From contig JAPLKX010000098.1 in assembly GCA_026387845.1 (NCBI GenBank), positions 1 to 10,221 of the forward strand: a stretch of DNA of 10,221 nt, written 5' to 3'. The stretch's first letter is position 1, and each line of letters opens with the position of its first letter. Positions 1 through 6,740 of the stretch are shown here, one piece after another. Below the pieces are notes generated by a model. That model did no database searches, had not been told where the DNA came from, and worked only from the letters and a program-made list of their open reading frames with translations. This stretch comes from Candidatus Hydrogenedentota bacterium (GTDB taxonomy: Bacteria > Hydrogenedentota > Hydrogenedentia > Hydrogenedentales > SLHB01). A program made the position numbers and the translations under genes.

Positions 1-1
1 G

Positions 2-841
2 TTTTCCAGCCCGGTTGAAGGGCTTCGGCATGTTGACGTGGATGCGGTCGAGCTCGAGTTGTCACGGGATTTCATGGTGTACGCGATGGACTCGCGCGAG
101 AAGGTAAAACTCGCCTCGGACGATGACGCCAGGGCCTACCGCAAGCACCTGGAAGGGCTGAAGGTCCGGCCGATCGCGTTTTTGACGGCGGTGGATTTCA
201 GCACGGGCGAGGTGGCGGCGCATTCGGCGTACATCGCCCGAGCCATCGAACTGGCAGACATCCTGGGGATGCCGGTGATGCGGGTGGATTCGGCGATGAT
301 GAAGGAGCGGGAGCTGGACTTCATGTCGCGCGTGGACCTGATGGCGAAGGGGTTGGAGGAATCGTTGCGCCGGACCCCGGGGCTGAACGTGGCGCTCGGC
401 ATCGAAAACCACGGGTTTCAGGGGAACAACCTGGCGTTTTTGCTCAACATTTACCGGCGCGTGAACTCGAAGCGGCTTGGGTCGACGCTGGACACGGGCA
501 ACTTCTACTGGCGCGGGTATCCGCTGGGCGAGCTTTACGGCATCCTGACCATCCTGGCGCCGTACGCCAAACACACCCATGTCAAGACTATCAAATACCC
601 GCCCGAGGTCCGCGAAACCATGCGCGAAGCCGGCTGGAAGTACGAAGAATACAGGTGCCCCATCGAAGAGGGCGACATCGACCATAAGCGGGTGGCCAAA
701 ATCCTGGCGGACGGCGGGTACGACTTCGACTTCTGCCTCGAGGACGAGTTGCTTCACAAACTCAAGGGCGACGCGCGGGTCGCGGTGCTCGAACGAGACA
801 TCAAACACCTGAAGGATTGCGTCAACGCCTTGAAGGCCTGA
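2..841 (+). CDS. Sugar phosphate isomerase/epimerase-like TIM-barrel protein, 5'-partial
   Basis: The reading frame is open to the left edge of the window, and in-frame residues before the first possible start (GTG at 38) already look like family sequence, so the gene starts upstream; 279 residues are visible. It resembles the AP-endonuclease-2/xylose-isomerase-like TIM barrels that isomerise, epimerise or dehydrate sugars and inositols. The expected metal-ligand strand ends are present in order: Glu in IENHG (codon 404), Asp in LDTGN (491), His in HTHVK (578) and Glu in LEDE (740). No signal peptide can be judged because the N-terminus is missing. A promoter begins two bases after the stop, so it is probably not part of the following redox operon. 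The exact substrate cannot be told; the fold assignment is fairly secure, the reaction is not. Confidence 0.8.
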   Translation, partial: FSSPVEGLRHVDVDAVELELSRDFMVYAMDSREKVKLASDDDARAYRKHLEGLKVRPIAFLTAVDFSTGEVAAHSAYIARAIELADILGMPVMRVDSAMMKERELDFMSRVDLMAKGLEESLRRTPGLNVALGIENHGFQGNNLAFLLNIYRRVNSKRLGSTLDTGNFYWRGYPLGELYGILTILAPYAKHTHVKTIKYPPEVRETMREAGWKYEEYRCPIEEGDIDHKRVAKILADGGYDFDFCLEDELLHKLKGDARVAVLERDIKHLKDCVNALKA

Positions 842-842
842 T

Positions 843-872
843 TTGACCGATCCGCATCTGCGGGGGTATGAT
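843..872 (+). promoter_or_regulatory. Sigma70-type promoter for the hdr-flx operon
   Basis: TTGACC (843-848) and TATGAT (867-872) are each one base from consensus and are separated by 18 bases. They lie immediately after the isomerase stop codon. Transcription would start near 879, leaving an untranslated leader of about 100 bases before hdrC. The ATG at 868 lies within the -10 box, which argues against using it as the hdrC start. Confidence 0.55.
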
Positions 873-916
873 CACCAATGGAGAGTTTGTGCTGGTGGAT
901 TTCTCCCGCCGACGTT

Positions 917-942
917 GCCCAACTTCCTTTTCGACGTTGGGC
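917..942 (+). repeat. Inverted repeat in the hdrC leader
   Basis: GCCCAAC (917-923) and GTTGGGC (936-942) are perfect 7-base complements with a 12-base loop. It lies in the predicted leader, 40 bases before the hdrC start. It could be an operator dyad or an RNA hairpin. It is short, so chance is possible. Confidence 0.3.
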
Positions 943-981
943 CGGTGTAAATTCGAACAATTGAAAAGGGTGTTCCGTTTC

Positions 982-1542
982 ATGGAAACGCTTGAGAAAG
1001 TTGACTCGGCCTTTGCCGGCACGTCGGTCGAGGCCTGCTACCAGTGCGGCAAATGCACGGGCGGGTGCCCGGTGGCGGGCCTGATGGATCTGATGCCGAA
1101 CCAGCTTGTGCGGCTGGTGCAGCTCGGCCGGCTCGAAAAGGCCATGGCCTCGACGGCCATCTGGCATTGCGTGTCGTGCCAGACCTGCACGACGCGCTGC
1201 CCGCAGTCGGTGGATTGCGCGGGCATCCTGGACGTGCTGCGGCAGATGTCGGCGGAGCAGGGAAAAGCGGCGCCGGAATTGCGCCGCGTGCTGGTGTTCC
1301 AAAAGGCGTTCCTGGACAACATCCGGCGCAACGGGCGGCTCAACGAAGTCGAACTGATCGGCTTTTTCAAAACCCTGGCGTTCCTCAAGGATTTCAACAT
1401 CCCGCTGCTGATGAAAGACACCCTGCTCGCCCCCCAGCTTATGCAGCGGGGCAAGCTGCACGTTATCGGCGAAAAAGTGCGCGACCGGGCGGTTGTGCGC
1501 AGAATCTTCGACAGATGCACGAAGCCGGGTAAAGGGGCGTGA
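982..1542 (+). CDS. hdrC: CoB-CoM heterodisulfide reductase subunit C-like 4Fe-4S protein
   Basis: This 186-residue protein matches the HdrC type: two CxxCxxCxxxCP ferredoxin motifs, Cys19/22/25/29 (in CYQCGKC) and Cys63/66/69/73 (in CVSCQTC), followed by a helical C-terminal tail. HdrC relays electrons from HdrA's iron-sulfur clusters to the HdrB active site; there are no membrane segments, so this is a soluble-type complex. The start at 982 is preferred: the frame extends upstream to 868, but that extension does not look like HdrC, overlaps the likely -10 box, and the length from 982 is normal. AAGGG lies about 11 bases upstream, a loose ribosome site. The stop overlaps a possible GTG start of hdrB, so the two are translationally close. 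The HdrC assignment is strong; the physiological acceptor is unknown. Confidence 0.9.
   Translation: METLEKVDSAFAGTSVEACYQCGKCTGGCPVAGLMDLMPNQLVRLVQLGRLEKAMASTAIWHCVSCQTCTTRCPQSVDCAGILDVLRQMSAEQGKAAPELRRVLVFQKAFLDNIRRNGRLNEVELIGFFKTLAFLKDFNIPLLMKDTLLAPQLMQRGKLHVIGEKVRDRAVVRRIFDRCTKPGKGA
1531..1537 (+). promoter_or_regulatory. Ribosome binding site deciding the hdrB start
   Basis: AAAGGGG lies 7 bases before the ATG at 1545 but only 1 base before the alternative GTG at 1539. The spacing favours the ATG. Confidence 0.5.
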
Positions 1543-1544
1543 AT

Positions 1545-2402
1545 ATGGAATTCGGCTATTATCCCGGGTGCGCGCTGCACGGCTCGTCCAATGACTATGA
1601 AAAGAGCATCAGGGCCTGCATGAAGGTGCTCAACGCCGGCCTCAAAGAACTCGATGACTGGATCTGCTGCGGGGCGACCGCGGCGCATTCGCTCAACCAC
1701 AAGCTTTCGACGGCATTGCCGGCGCGCAACCTGGCGATAGCCGAGCGCGACGGCGTGGGGAGCGTGCTGGCGCCGTGCCCGATGTGCTCGATGGAGTTGA
1801 TCAAGGCGGGGCGGGCCTTGCGCGAGAGCGAGCAGATGCGCCGCCAAATGTCCGAGATTGTCGAGTTGAAGGTCGAGGGCAAGACGGACGTTATCAACCT
1901 GATCCAGGTGTTCGAGCGGATTGGCATCGAGACGATCAAATCTGCCGTGAAAAACCCGCTCGCAGACCTTAAACCCGCCTGCTACTACGGCTGCCTGCTG
2001 ACACGCCCCGCGAAGGTTGTGCAGTTCGACGATTGCGAGCGGCCGCGGTCGATGGAATTGATTCTCGAAGCGCTTGGCGCGGCGCCGGTGTCGTGGAATT
2101 ACGCGACCGAATGTTGCGGGGCGGGGCTGACGATGGCCAACGAGGCGACCGTGCTCGAACTGGCCAATAAGATCTTGAAAAACGCGGCGGGCAGCGGCGC
2201 CAATTGCATTGTGGTAGCGTGCCCGATGTGCCACGTCAACCTCGACATGAAGCAGTCGGCGGTGGAGCGGCGGTACGATACGGCGCACGGGCTGCCTATT
2301 TATTATTTGTCGGATGTGGTGGGGCTTGCGCTGGGATTGAACAAGAAAGAGCTCGCGATCGACAAGCATTTTGTGTGTGCGCGCGCGCAGGTGAAACGGT
2401 AA
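1545..2402 (+). CDS. hdrB: CoB-CoM heterodisulfide reductase subunit B-like CCG-domain protein
   Basis: This 285-residue protein has two complete CCG domains, the hallmark of HdrB, which binds two noncubane 4Fe-4S clusters and reduces disulfides. The first domain has Cys9, Cys41-Cys42 and Cys78/Cys81 (DDWICCGA, CPMC). The second has Cys146/Cys150, Cys190-Cys191 and Cys226/Cys229 (CYYGC, ATECCGAG, CPMC). All expected cysteines are present and the length is normal, so it looks intact. In methanogens the substrate is CoM-S-S-CoB; in bacteria with the Flx-Hdr complex the acceptor is thought to be another disulfide, such as that of DsrC, but no dsrC is in view. The start at 1545 is chosen from ribosome-site spacing. 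It sits 2 bases after hdrC and 4 bases before hdrA. Confidence 0.92.
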   Translation: MEFGYYPGCALHGSSNDYEKSIRACMKVLNAGLKELDDWICCGATAAHSLNHKLSTALPARNLAIAERDGVGSVLAPCPMCSMELIKAGRALRESEQMRRQMSEIVELKVEGKTDVINLIQVFERIGIETIKSAVKNPLADLKPACYYGCLLTRPAKVVQFDDCERPRSMELILEALGAAPVSWNYATECCGAGLTMANEATVLELANKILKNAAGSGANCIVVACPMCHVNLDMKQSAVERRYDTAHGLPIYYLSDVVGLALGLNKKELAIDKHFVCARAQVKR

Positions 2403-2406
2403 ACCT

Positions 2407-4125
2407 ATGGCAAGAATCGGGGTGTTTATTTGCTGGTGCGGCGAGAATATCGCGCGCACGGTCGATATCGAAAAGGCGACCGCGGAAGTCGCGAAAATCC
2501 CCGGCGTCCGGTGCGCGATCAACTATAAGTACATGTGCTCGGACCCCGGTCAGGCGATGGTGCGCGAGAAAATTCAGAGAGAAAAGCTGCAAGGCGTGGT
2601 CGTGGCGTCGTGCTCGCCGCACATGCACCTCAAAACGTTCCGGGCCGCCGCCAAGACCGCCGGCCTCAACCCGTACCTCGTCGAGATGGCCAACGTCCGC
2701 GAGCATTGCTCGTGGGTACACCATGACAAGGAAAAAGCGACGGAGAAAGCCATCGGCCTGATCCGGATGACGGTGGGCAAGGTGCTGCGCAACCGGGCGC
2801 TCGATCCCATCAAGGTGCCGCTGACGAAACGGGCGCTTGTGATCGGCGGGGGCGTGGCGGGCATTCAGGCGGCGCTCGACATCGCCGACGCGGGCTGCGA
2901 GGTGGTGCTGGTCGAGCGGGAGCCGTCGATCGGCGGGAAGATGGCCGGCTTGTCCGAGACGTTCCCGACGCTCGATTGCTCGCAGTGCATCCTGACGCCC
3001 AGAATGGTTGAAACGGGCCAGCACCCAAACATCAAGCTTTATTCGTACAGCGAAATCGAGAGTGTCGAAGGGTTCGTCGGCAATTTCAAAGTTACGATCC
3101 GCAAGAAAGCCCGGTACATCGACATCGACAAGTGCACGGGCTGCGGCGAGTGCTGGACCAAGTGCCCGTCCAAGAAAACCCCAAGCGAGTTCGATTACGG
3201 CCTGGCCAACCGGACCGCCATCTACATGCCGTTCCCGCAGGCGGTTCCGGCGCGGCCCGTCATCGACAAGGACGCATGCATCAAGTTCAAAACCGGCAAA
3301 TGCGGCCTGTGCCTGAAACGGTGCCAGGCCGGCGCCATTAATTTTGAAGACGAAGACAAGCTTATCACCGAGGAGGTTGGCGCCATCGTCACCGCCGCGG
3401 GCTACCAGCTCTACGACATCGGCAAAGACCAGCCCAACGCCAAATTGTCCGGCTACGGCGAGTACGGCTACGGCGAATATGCCGACGTGATCACGTCGCT
3501 GCAGTTCGAGCGGCTGAGTTCGGCCTCCGGCCCGACGAGCGGCGAAATTAAGCGGCCGTCGGACGGCGAGACGCCGAAAAAAGTGGTGTTCGTTTCGTGC
3601 GTGGGTTCGCGCGACAACGCCAAGGGCATCTCGTACTGCTCGAAAATCTGCTGCATGTACACGGCCAAGCACACGATGCTCTACAAACACAAGGTACACG
3701 ACGGCGAGGCCCACGTGTTCTACATGGATATCCGGGCTGGCGGCAAAAACTATGAAGAGTTCGTGCGCCGGGCCATCGAACAGGACGGCGCGATTTACCA
3801 CCGCGGGCGAGTCTCGAAGATCACGCGTGAGAACGGCAAGCTGATCGTGCGCGGGGCCGATACGTTGGTCGGCGAGCCCGTGACGATCGAGGCGGACATG
3901 GTGGTGCTGGCCGCGGCGATGCGGCCGGCGGTGGGCGTGCTCGAGTTGGCGCAGAAACTCAAGCTGGGCTACGACGAGTTCGGCTTCTTGAGCGAGTCGC
4001 ACCCGAAACTGCGGCCCGTCGAAACCAACACGGCGGGCATCTACATCTGCGGCGCGTGCCAGGCGCCCAAGGACATCCCGAGGCCGTGGCGCAGGCGTCG
4101 GCGGCGGCGGGCAAAGTGCTGGTGA
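2407..4125 (+). CDS. hdrA: Heterodisulfide reductase subunit A-like flavoprotein, frameshifted main part
   Basis: Of the 572 residues encoded, about the first 558 are standard HdrA, the FAD-bearing bifurcating subunit. An N-terminal HdrA domain (GVFICWCG) is followed by the FAD dinucleotide motif G147-G-G149-V-A-G152, the conserved DCSQC segment, and two inserted ferredoxin clusters: Cys243/246/249/253 and Cys291/299/302/306. The flavoprotein fold closes with YICGACQAPKDIP. There the frame breaks: the expected continuation (EAVAQAS) is in the -1 frame, from 4080, as if one base were missing near 4078. This frame instead adds 14 aberrant, arginine-rich residues (RPWRRRRRRR and four more) and stops at 4123-4125. 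The stop overlaps an ATG that opens the C-terminal piece. The insert at residues 349-358 is a tandem GYGEY duplication. Family assignment is very secure; whether the break is real is not. Confidence 0.88.
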   Translation: MARIGVFICWCGENIARTVDIEKATAEVAKIPGVRCAINYKYMCSDPGQAMVREKIQREKLQGVVVASCSPHMHLKTFRAAAKTAGLNPYLVEMANVREHCSWVHHDKEKATEKAIGLIRMTVGKVLRNRALDPIKVPLTKRALVIGGGVAGIQAALDIADAGCEVVLVEREPSIGGKMAGLSETFPTLDCSQCILTPRMVETGQHPNIKLYSYSEIESVEGFVGNFKVTIRKKARYIDIDKCTGCGECWTKCPSKKTPSEFDYGLANRTAIYMPFPQAVPARPVIDKDACIKFKTGKCGLCLKRCQAGAINFEDEDKLITEEVGAIVTAAGYQLYDIGKDQPNAKLSGYGEYGYGEYADVITSLQFERLSSASGPTSGEIKRPSDGETPKKVVFVSCVGSRDNAKGISYCSKICCMYTAKHTMLYKHKVHDGEAHVFYMDIRAGGKNYEEFVRRAIEQDGAIYHRGRVSKITRENGKLIVRGADTLVGEPVTIEADMVVLAAAMRPAVGVLELAQKLKLGYDEFGFLSESHPKLRPVETNTAGIYICGACQAPKDIPRPWRRRRRRRAKCW

Positions 4126-4406
4126 TGTTCGGCAAAGGCGAACTGACGCGCGAGCCCGAGATCGCCCTGATCAACGAGACCACCTGCGCGGCCTGTTATG
4201 CCTGCGTGCGCACATGCCCGTACGGCGCGATCGACAAGGCCGAGATCAGGGACCGAAAAGGCGCGCTGGTTAAATACACGGCGCGGGTGAACCCGGGCCT
4301 GTGCATGGGGTGCGGCACATGCGTGGCCGTGTGCCCGTCGAAGAGCGCTGACCTTGAAGGGTTCAGCGAGCAGCAAATTTATGAAATGGTGAAGAACCTG
4401 ATATGA
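4125..4406 (+). CDS. hdrA: HdrA C-terminal dicluster ferredoxin part, split off by the frameshift
   Basis: From ATG 4125 this frame gives 93 residues that correspond to the C-terminal ferredoxin domain of HdrA. It has two 4Fe-4S motifs, Cys21/24/27/31 (CAACYACVRTC) and Cys60/63/66/70 (CMGCGTCVAVC). The family sequence continues upstream in the same frame to about 4080, so the natural gene would be 2407-4406 with one added base, about 666 residues, the normal HdrA size. As it stands, the TGATG at 4123-4127 could allow termination-reinitiation, giving a detached ferredoxin subunit. These distal clusters are the expected ferredoxin exit or MvhD entry path in bifurcation. It ends in an ATGA overlap with the next gene. 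Either a sequencing indel, a mutation or a true split. Confidence 0.75.
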   Translation: MFGKGELTREPEIALINETTCAACYACVRTCPYGAIDKAEIRDRKGALVKYTARVNPGLCMGCGTCVAVCPSKSADLEGFSEQQIYEMVKNLI

Positions 4407-4843
4407 GCGACGCAACGGGATTTGAGCCGAAAATCGTGGCGTACGTGTGCAACTGGTGCACGTACCTGGGCGCGGACCTCGCCGGCACCAACCGGCTCGA
4501 GTATCCGCCCAACGTGCGGATCGTGCGGCTGCCGTGCACGGGCCGGATCGATTTTAACCTGCTGATCAAAACGTTCGAGATGGGCGCGGACGCCGTGATT
4601 GTCTCGGGCTGCCATCCGGGCGACTGCCATTACACGGCCGGCAACTACCACGCGCGGCGGCGGTGGACGATGTTCCGCGAACTGCTCGACACGCTCGGTT
4701 TTGAAATGGACCGGATTCATTTTGCGTGGATCTCCGCGGCGGAAGGGAAGAAATTCCAGCAGTTCATCACCGAAACAACCGAAAAAACGCGGGCGCTCGG
4801 GCCTTACACCGCGTATCGCGAAATCTGCGAGGCCTCCCGATGA
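4403..4843 (+). CDS. flxD: MvhD/FlxD-like iron-sulfur electron transfer subunit
   Basis: This 146-residue protein is a single-domain member of the methyl-viologen-reducing hydrogenase delta-subunit family, which carries a 2Fe-2S cluster and links an electron-input module to HdrA. The family cysteines are present: Cys16 and Cys19 (VCNWC), Cys45 (LPCTGR) and Cys68/Cys73 (SGCHPGDC). The length is that of a stand-alone MvhD, without the N-terminal extension some FlxD proteins carry. It starts in an ATGA overlap with the hdrA stop and ends in an ATGA overlap with the next gene, so it is translationally coupled on both sides. No hydrogenase large or small subunit follows; Flx-type genes do, so FlxD is the better name than MvhD. 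Confidence 0.88.
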   Translation: MSDATGFEPKIVAYVCNWCTYLGADLAGTNRLEYPPNVRIVRLPCTGRIDFNLLIKTFEMGADAVIVSGCHPGDCHYTAGNYHARRRWTMFRELLDTLGFEMDRIHFAWISAAEGKKFQQFITETTEKTRALGPYTAYREICEASR

Positions 4844-5721
4844 TCGATCAACTGCGCCAGACCTGCAGAAAACTTTTGGAAGAGGGCGCCGTCAAGGTCG
4901 TCATCGGGTACGGCCAGGACAAGCCGTCGATGATGCCGCACCCCGTGTTCATCACCAAACCCGAAGAATGCGACCGGCTCGTTTGGAACGACCTGTGTTT
5001 CGCCAACCTCGCCGCCTACATCACTCGGAAAGAAATCAAGGCGCTGGGCAAGCCCGCCGTGATCGTCAAAGGGTGCGACGAGCGGGCGCTGGTCGTGCTC
5101 GAGCAGGAGTCGCAGTTCACGCGCGACGGCATCTACGTGATCGGCGTGGCGTGCACCTCGCTTCCAGCGAGCGGCGTAGGCAACCCGCGCGCCGCCAAAT
5201 GCGCATCCTGCGCTGTACGGACGCCGCGGTACGCCGACGTGACAATAGGCGAAGCCGCGGTGGGGTCGAGCGCGGTGGGGTCGAGCTCCTGCTCGACCGC
5301 GGACGCCGAGTTCGCCCAACTCGACGAGTTCATGAAGAAGACGCCGGCGGAACGTTTTGCTTATTGGAAGGCGGAGTTATCCCGGTGCGTGAAATGCTAT
5401 GCGTGCCGTGAAGTCTGCCCGATGTGCTACTGCAACCGTTGTATCGTGGACAAAAACCGGCCCACCGCCATCGACACCTCCGCCACGATCAAGGGCAACC
5501 TCGCCTGGCATATCGCGCGCGCGTTCCACCAGGCCGGCCGGTGCGTGGGGTGCGACGAATGCACCAGGGCCTGCCCCGCCGGAATCAACCTGCGGCTGCT
5601 CAACCAGTCGCTGGCGAAATCGGTCGAGCGCGCGTTCGCGTACAAGGCGGGGATGGATAAGGAAACGCCGCCCGTCATCGGCTCGTACAGCCTCGAGGAC
5701 AAGGAGAATTTCATCCAGTGA
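4840..5721 (+). CDS. flxC: FlxC-like 4Fe-4S dicluster protein of the Flx-Hdr complex
   Basis: This 293-residue protein has an N-terminal domain like those of F420-hydrogenase-beta-type redox proteins (KPSMMPHPVFIT, VIVKGCDERALV) and a C-terminal ferredoxin region. The cysteines are Cys183/186/189/193 continuing with CPMCYCNRC (193/196/198/201), and Cys235/238/241/245 (CVGCDECTRAC). It would pass electrons between the flavin/NAD(P)H module and FlxD. The start at 4840 is in an ATGA overlap with flxD; longer in-frame extension to 4726 overlaps flxD heavily and is not credible. Residues about 139-155 are a low-complexity insert (AAVGSSAVGSSSCSTAD) encoded by a tandem repeat plus palindrome; the reading frame survives. 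It ends in a GTGA overlap with flxB. The flxC name rests on position and domain order. Confidence 0.78.
   Translation: MIDQLRQTCRKLLEEGAVKVVIGYGQDKPSMMPHPVFITKPEECDRLVWNDLCFANLAAYITRKEIKALGKPAVIVKGCDERALVVLEQESQFTRDGIYVIGVACTSLPASGVGNPRAAKCASCAVRTPRYADVTIGEAAVGSSAVGSSSCSTADAEFAQLDEFMKKTPAERFAYWKAELSRCVKCYACREVCPMCYCNRCIVDKNRPTAIDTSATIKGNLAWHIARAFHQAGRCVGCDECTRACPAGINLRLLNQSLAKSVERAFAYKAGMDKETPPVIGSYSLEDKENFIQ
5257..5302 (+). repeat. In-frame tandem repeat plus palindrome inside flxC
   Basis: A 15-base unit (GCGGTGGGGTCGAGC) is perfectly duplicated at 5257-5271 and 5272-5286. Its last copy runs into a perfect 8-base hairpin, GGTCGAGC (5279-5286), loop TCCT, GCTCGACC (5291-5298). An extra GCGG/CCGC pairing (5272-5275 with 5297-5300) offers an alternative stem. 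It codes for a Gly/Ser-rich stretch between conserved parts of FlxC, so it looks like a small palindromic element that inserted in frame, comparable in behaviour to the Rickettsia palindromic elements. Confidence 0.7.
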
Positions 5722-6740
5722 GCGACGTGATTGCAAAAGACGATCTGCTCCGGCTGGTGGATCAGTGGCTGGCCGAAGGCAAACGGGTGCTTGGGCCGGT
5801 GAAGGCCGGCGACGGCGTAATTCTATACGCGCCGCTGGCGGCGTCAAGCCAACTGGTGCTCGAAGGGTTTGTTCATGCGGCCAACTCGATAAAGGAAGCT
5901 GTGTTTCCGCGGTCGGAGACGATTTACACCTATAAGTTCAACGGCCACGAGATCGAACTGAGCGACGTCGACCCGGATTCCACTCAATGTATCGTAATCG
6001 GCGCGCGGCCGTGCGATGCCGCAAGCCTGCCCGTGCTCGACCACCTGTTCAATTGGGACTACAAGGACAAGTTCTACAACGCCCGCAGGGCCGCCACGAC
6101 CGTCGTCACGGTGGCGTGCAGCGAATACGACGACAACTGTTTCTGCACGAGCGTCGGCCTCGGGCCCGCAGCCGAACAAGGCAGCGACGCCATGCTCCTC
6201 AAGGCGCCAGACGGTTGGTATGAGGTGCGCGCGGTCACAGACAAGGGGACGGCGCTTTTCAACGGCAAGACAACGCCTGCGCCTGAAATCAAGGTGCCCA
6301 TTTCGGACGGGCCCGCCAAAAAGTTCGACACCGTCGATATCGAAACGTTCCTGAAAAACAACTACGAGAGCGATGCGTGGCGCGACATCACGATGCGGTG
6401 CCTGGGTTGCGGCGCGTGCGCCTACAACTGCCCCACCTGCCATTGTTTCGACATCGTCGACGAAGGCGACGCGGCCGGCGGGCGCAGAGTGAAAAACTGG
6501 GACAGTTGCCAGTTCGGCCAGTTCACCGTGCATGCTTCGGGCCACAACCCGCGGGCGGTCCAGGCCCAGCGGCAACGCCAGCGCATCCAGCACAAGTTCC
6601 GCATCTACCCCGAGAAGTTCGGCGCAATCCTCTGCACGGGTTGCGGAACATGCACCCGCAACTGCCCCGTAAGCCTCGGCGTGCTCAACACGCTCGAGGC
6701 AATCGCCGCGGTTGCGCGCGGCTCGATCGAGGTCAAGTAA
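5718..6740 (+). CDS. flxB: FlxB-like 4Fe-4S protein (anaerobic sulfite reductase subunit A type)
   Basis: This 340-residue protein belongs with the AsrA/hydrogenase-beta type iron-sulfur proteins found as FlxB. The N-terminal domain has the family's GARPCDA and CSEYDDNCFCTSVG segments. Two ferredoxin motifs follow: Cys228/231/234/238 extended by CPTCHC (238/241/243), and Cys306/309/312/316 (CTGCGTCTRNC). It would carry electrons between FlxA's flavin/2Fe-2S centre and FlxC. The GTG start at 5718 overlaps the flxC stop (GTGA), and AAGGAG lies at 5701-5706, 11 bases upstream. No membrane segments. The protein looks complete, ending SIEVK. Its TAA stop is followed, in the same frame and without any gap, by sequence from the middle of flxA, where a full flxA start region would be expected. 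Confidence 0.82.
   Translation: MSDVIAKDDLLRLVDQWLAEGKRVLGPVKAGDGVILYAPLAASSQLVLEGFVHAANSIKEAVFPRSETIYTYKFNGHEIELSDVDPDSTQCIVIGARPCDAASLPVLDHLFNWDYKDKFYNARRAATTVVTVACSEYDDNCFCTSVGLGPAAEQGSDAMLLKAPDGWYEVRAVTDKGTALFNGKTTPAPEIKVPISDGPAKKFDTVDIETFLKNNYESDAWRDITMRCLGCGACAYNCPTCHCFDIVDEGDAAGGRRVKNWDSCQFGQFTVHASGHNPRAVQAQRQRQRIQHKFRIYPEKFGAILCTGCGTCTRNCPVSLGVLNTLEAIAAVARGSIEVK

Noticed and set aside
868..981. 38-residue N-terminal extension of hdrC from ATG 868
   Set aside because: It overlaps the -10 box of a good promoter, has no HdrC-like sequence, and the start at 982 gives the normal length.
1038..2522. Reverse-strand open frame (494 codons) opposite hdrC and hdrB
   Set aside because: Same reason: the forward strand carries all Hdr cysteine motifs and the reverse product resembles nothing.
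2296..4002. Long reverse-strand open frame (568 codons) opposite hdrA
   Set aside because: It is a mirror of a high-GC coding gene; its translation is rich in His, Arg and Ala without any recognisable motif, while the forward strand encodes clear HdrA.
4070..4125. Programmed -1 ribosomal frameshift in hdrA
   Set aside because: No X-XXY-YYZ slippery heptamer is present at the break (the local text is ATC-CCG-AGG), no convincing downstream pseudoknot could be seen, and HdrA is not known for recoding. A missing base is simpler.
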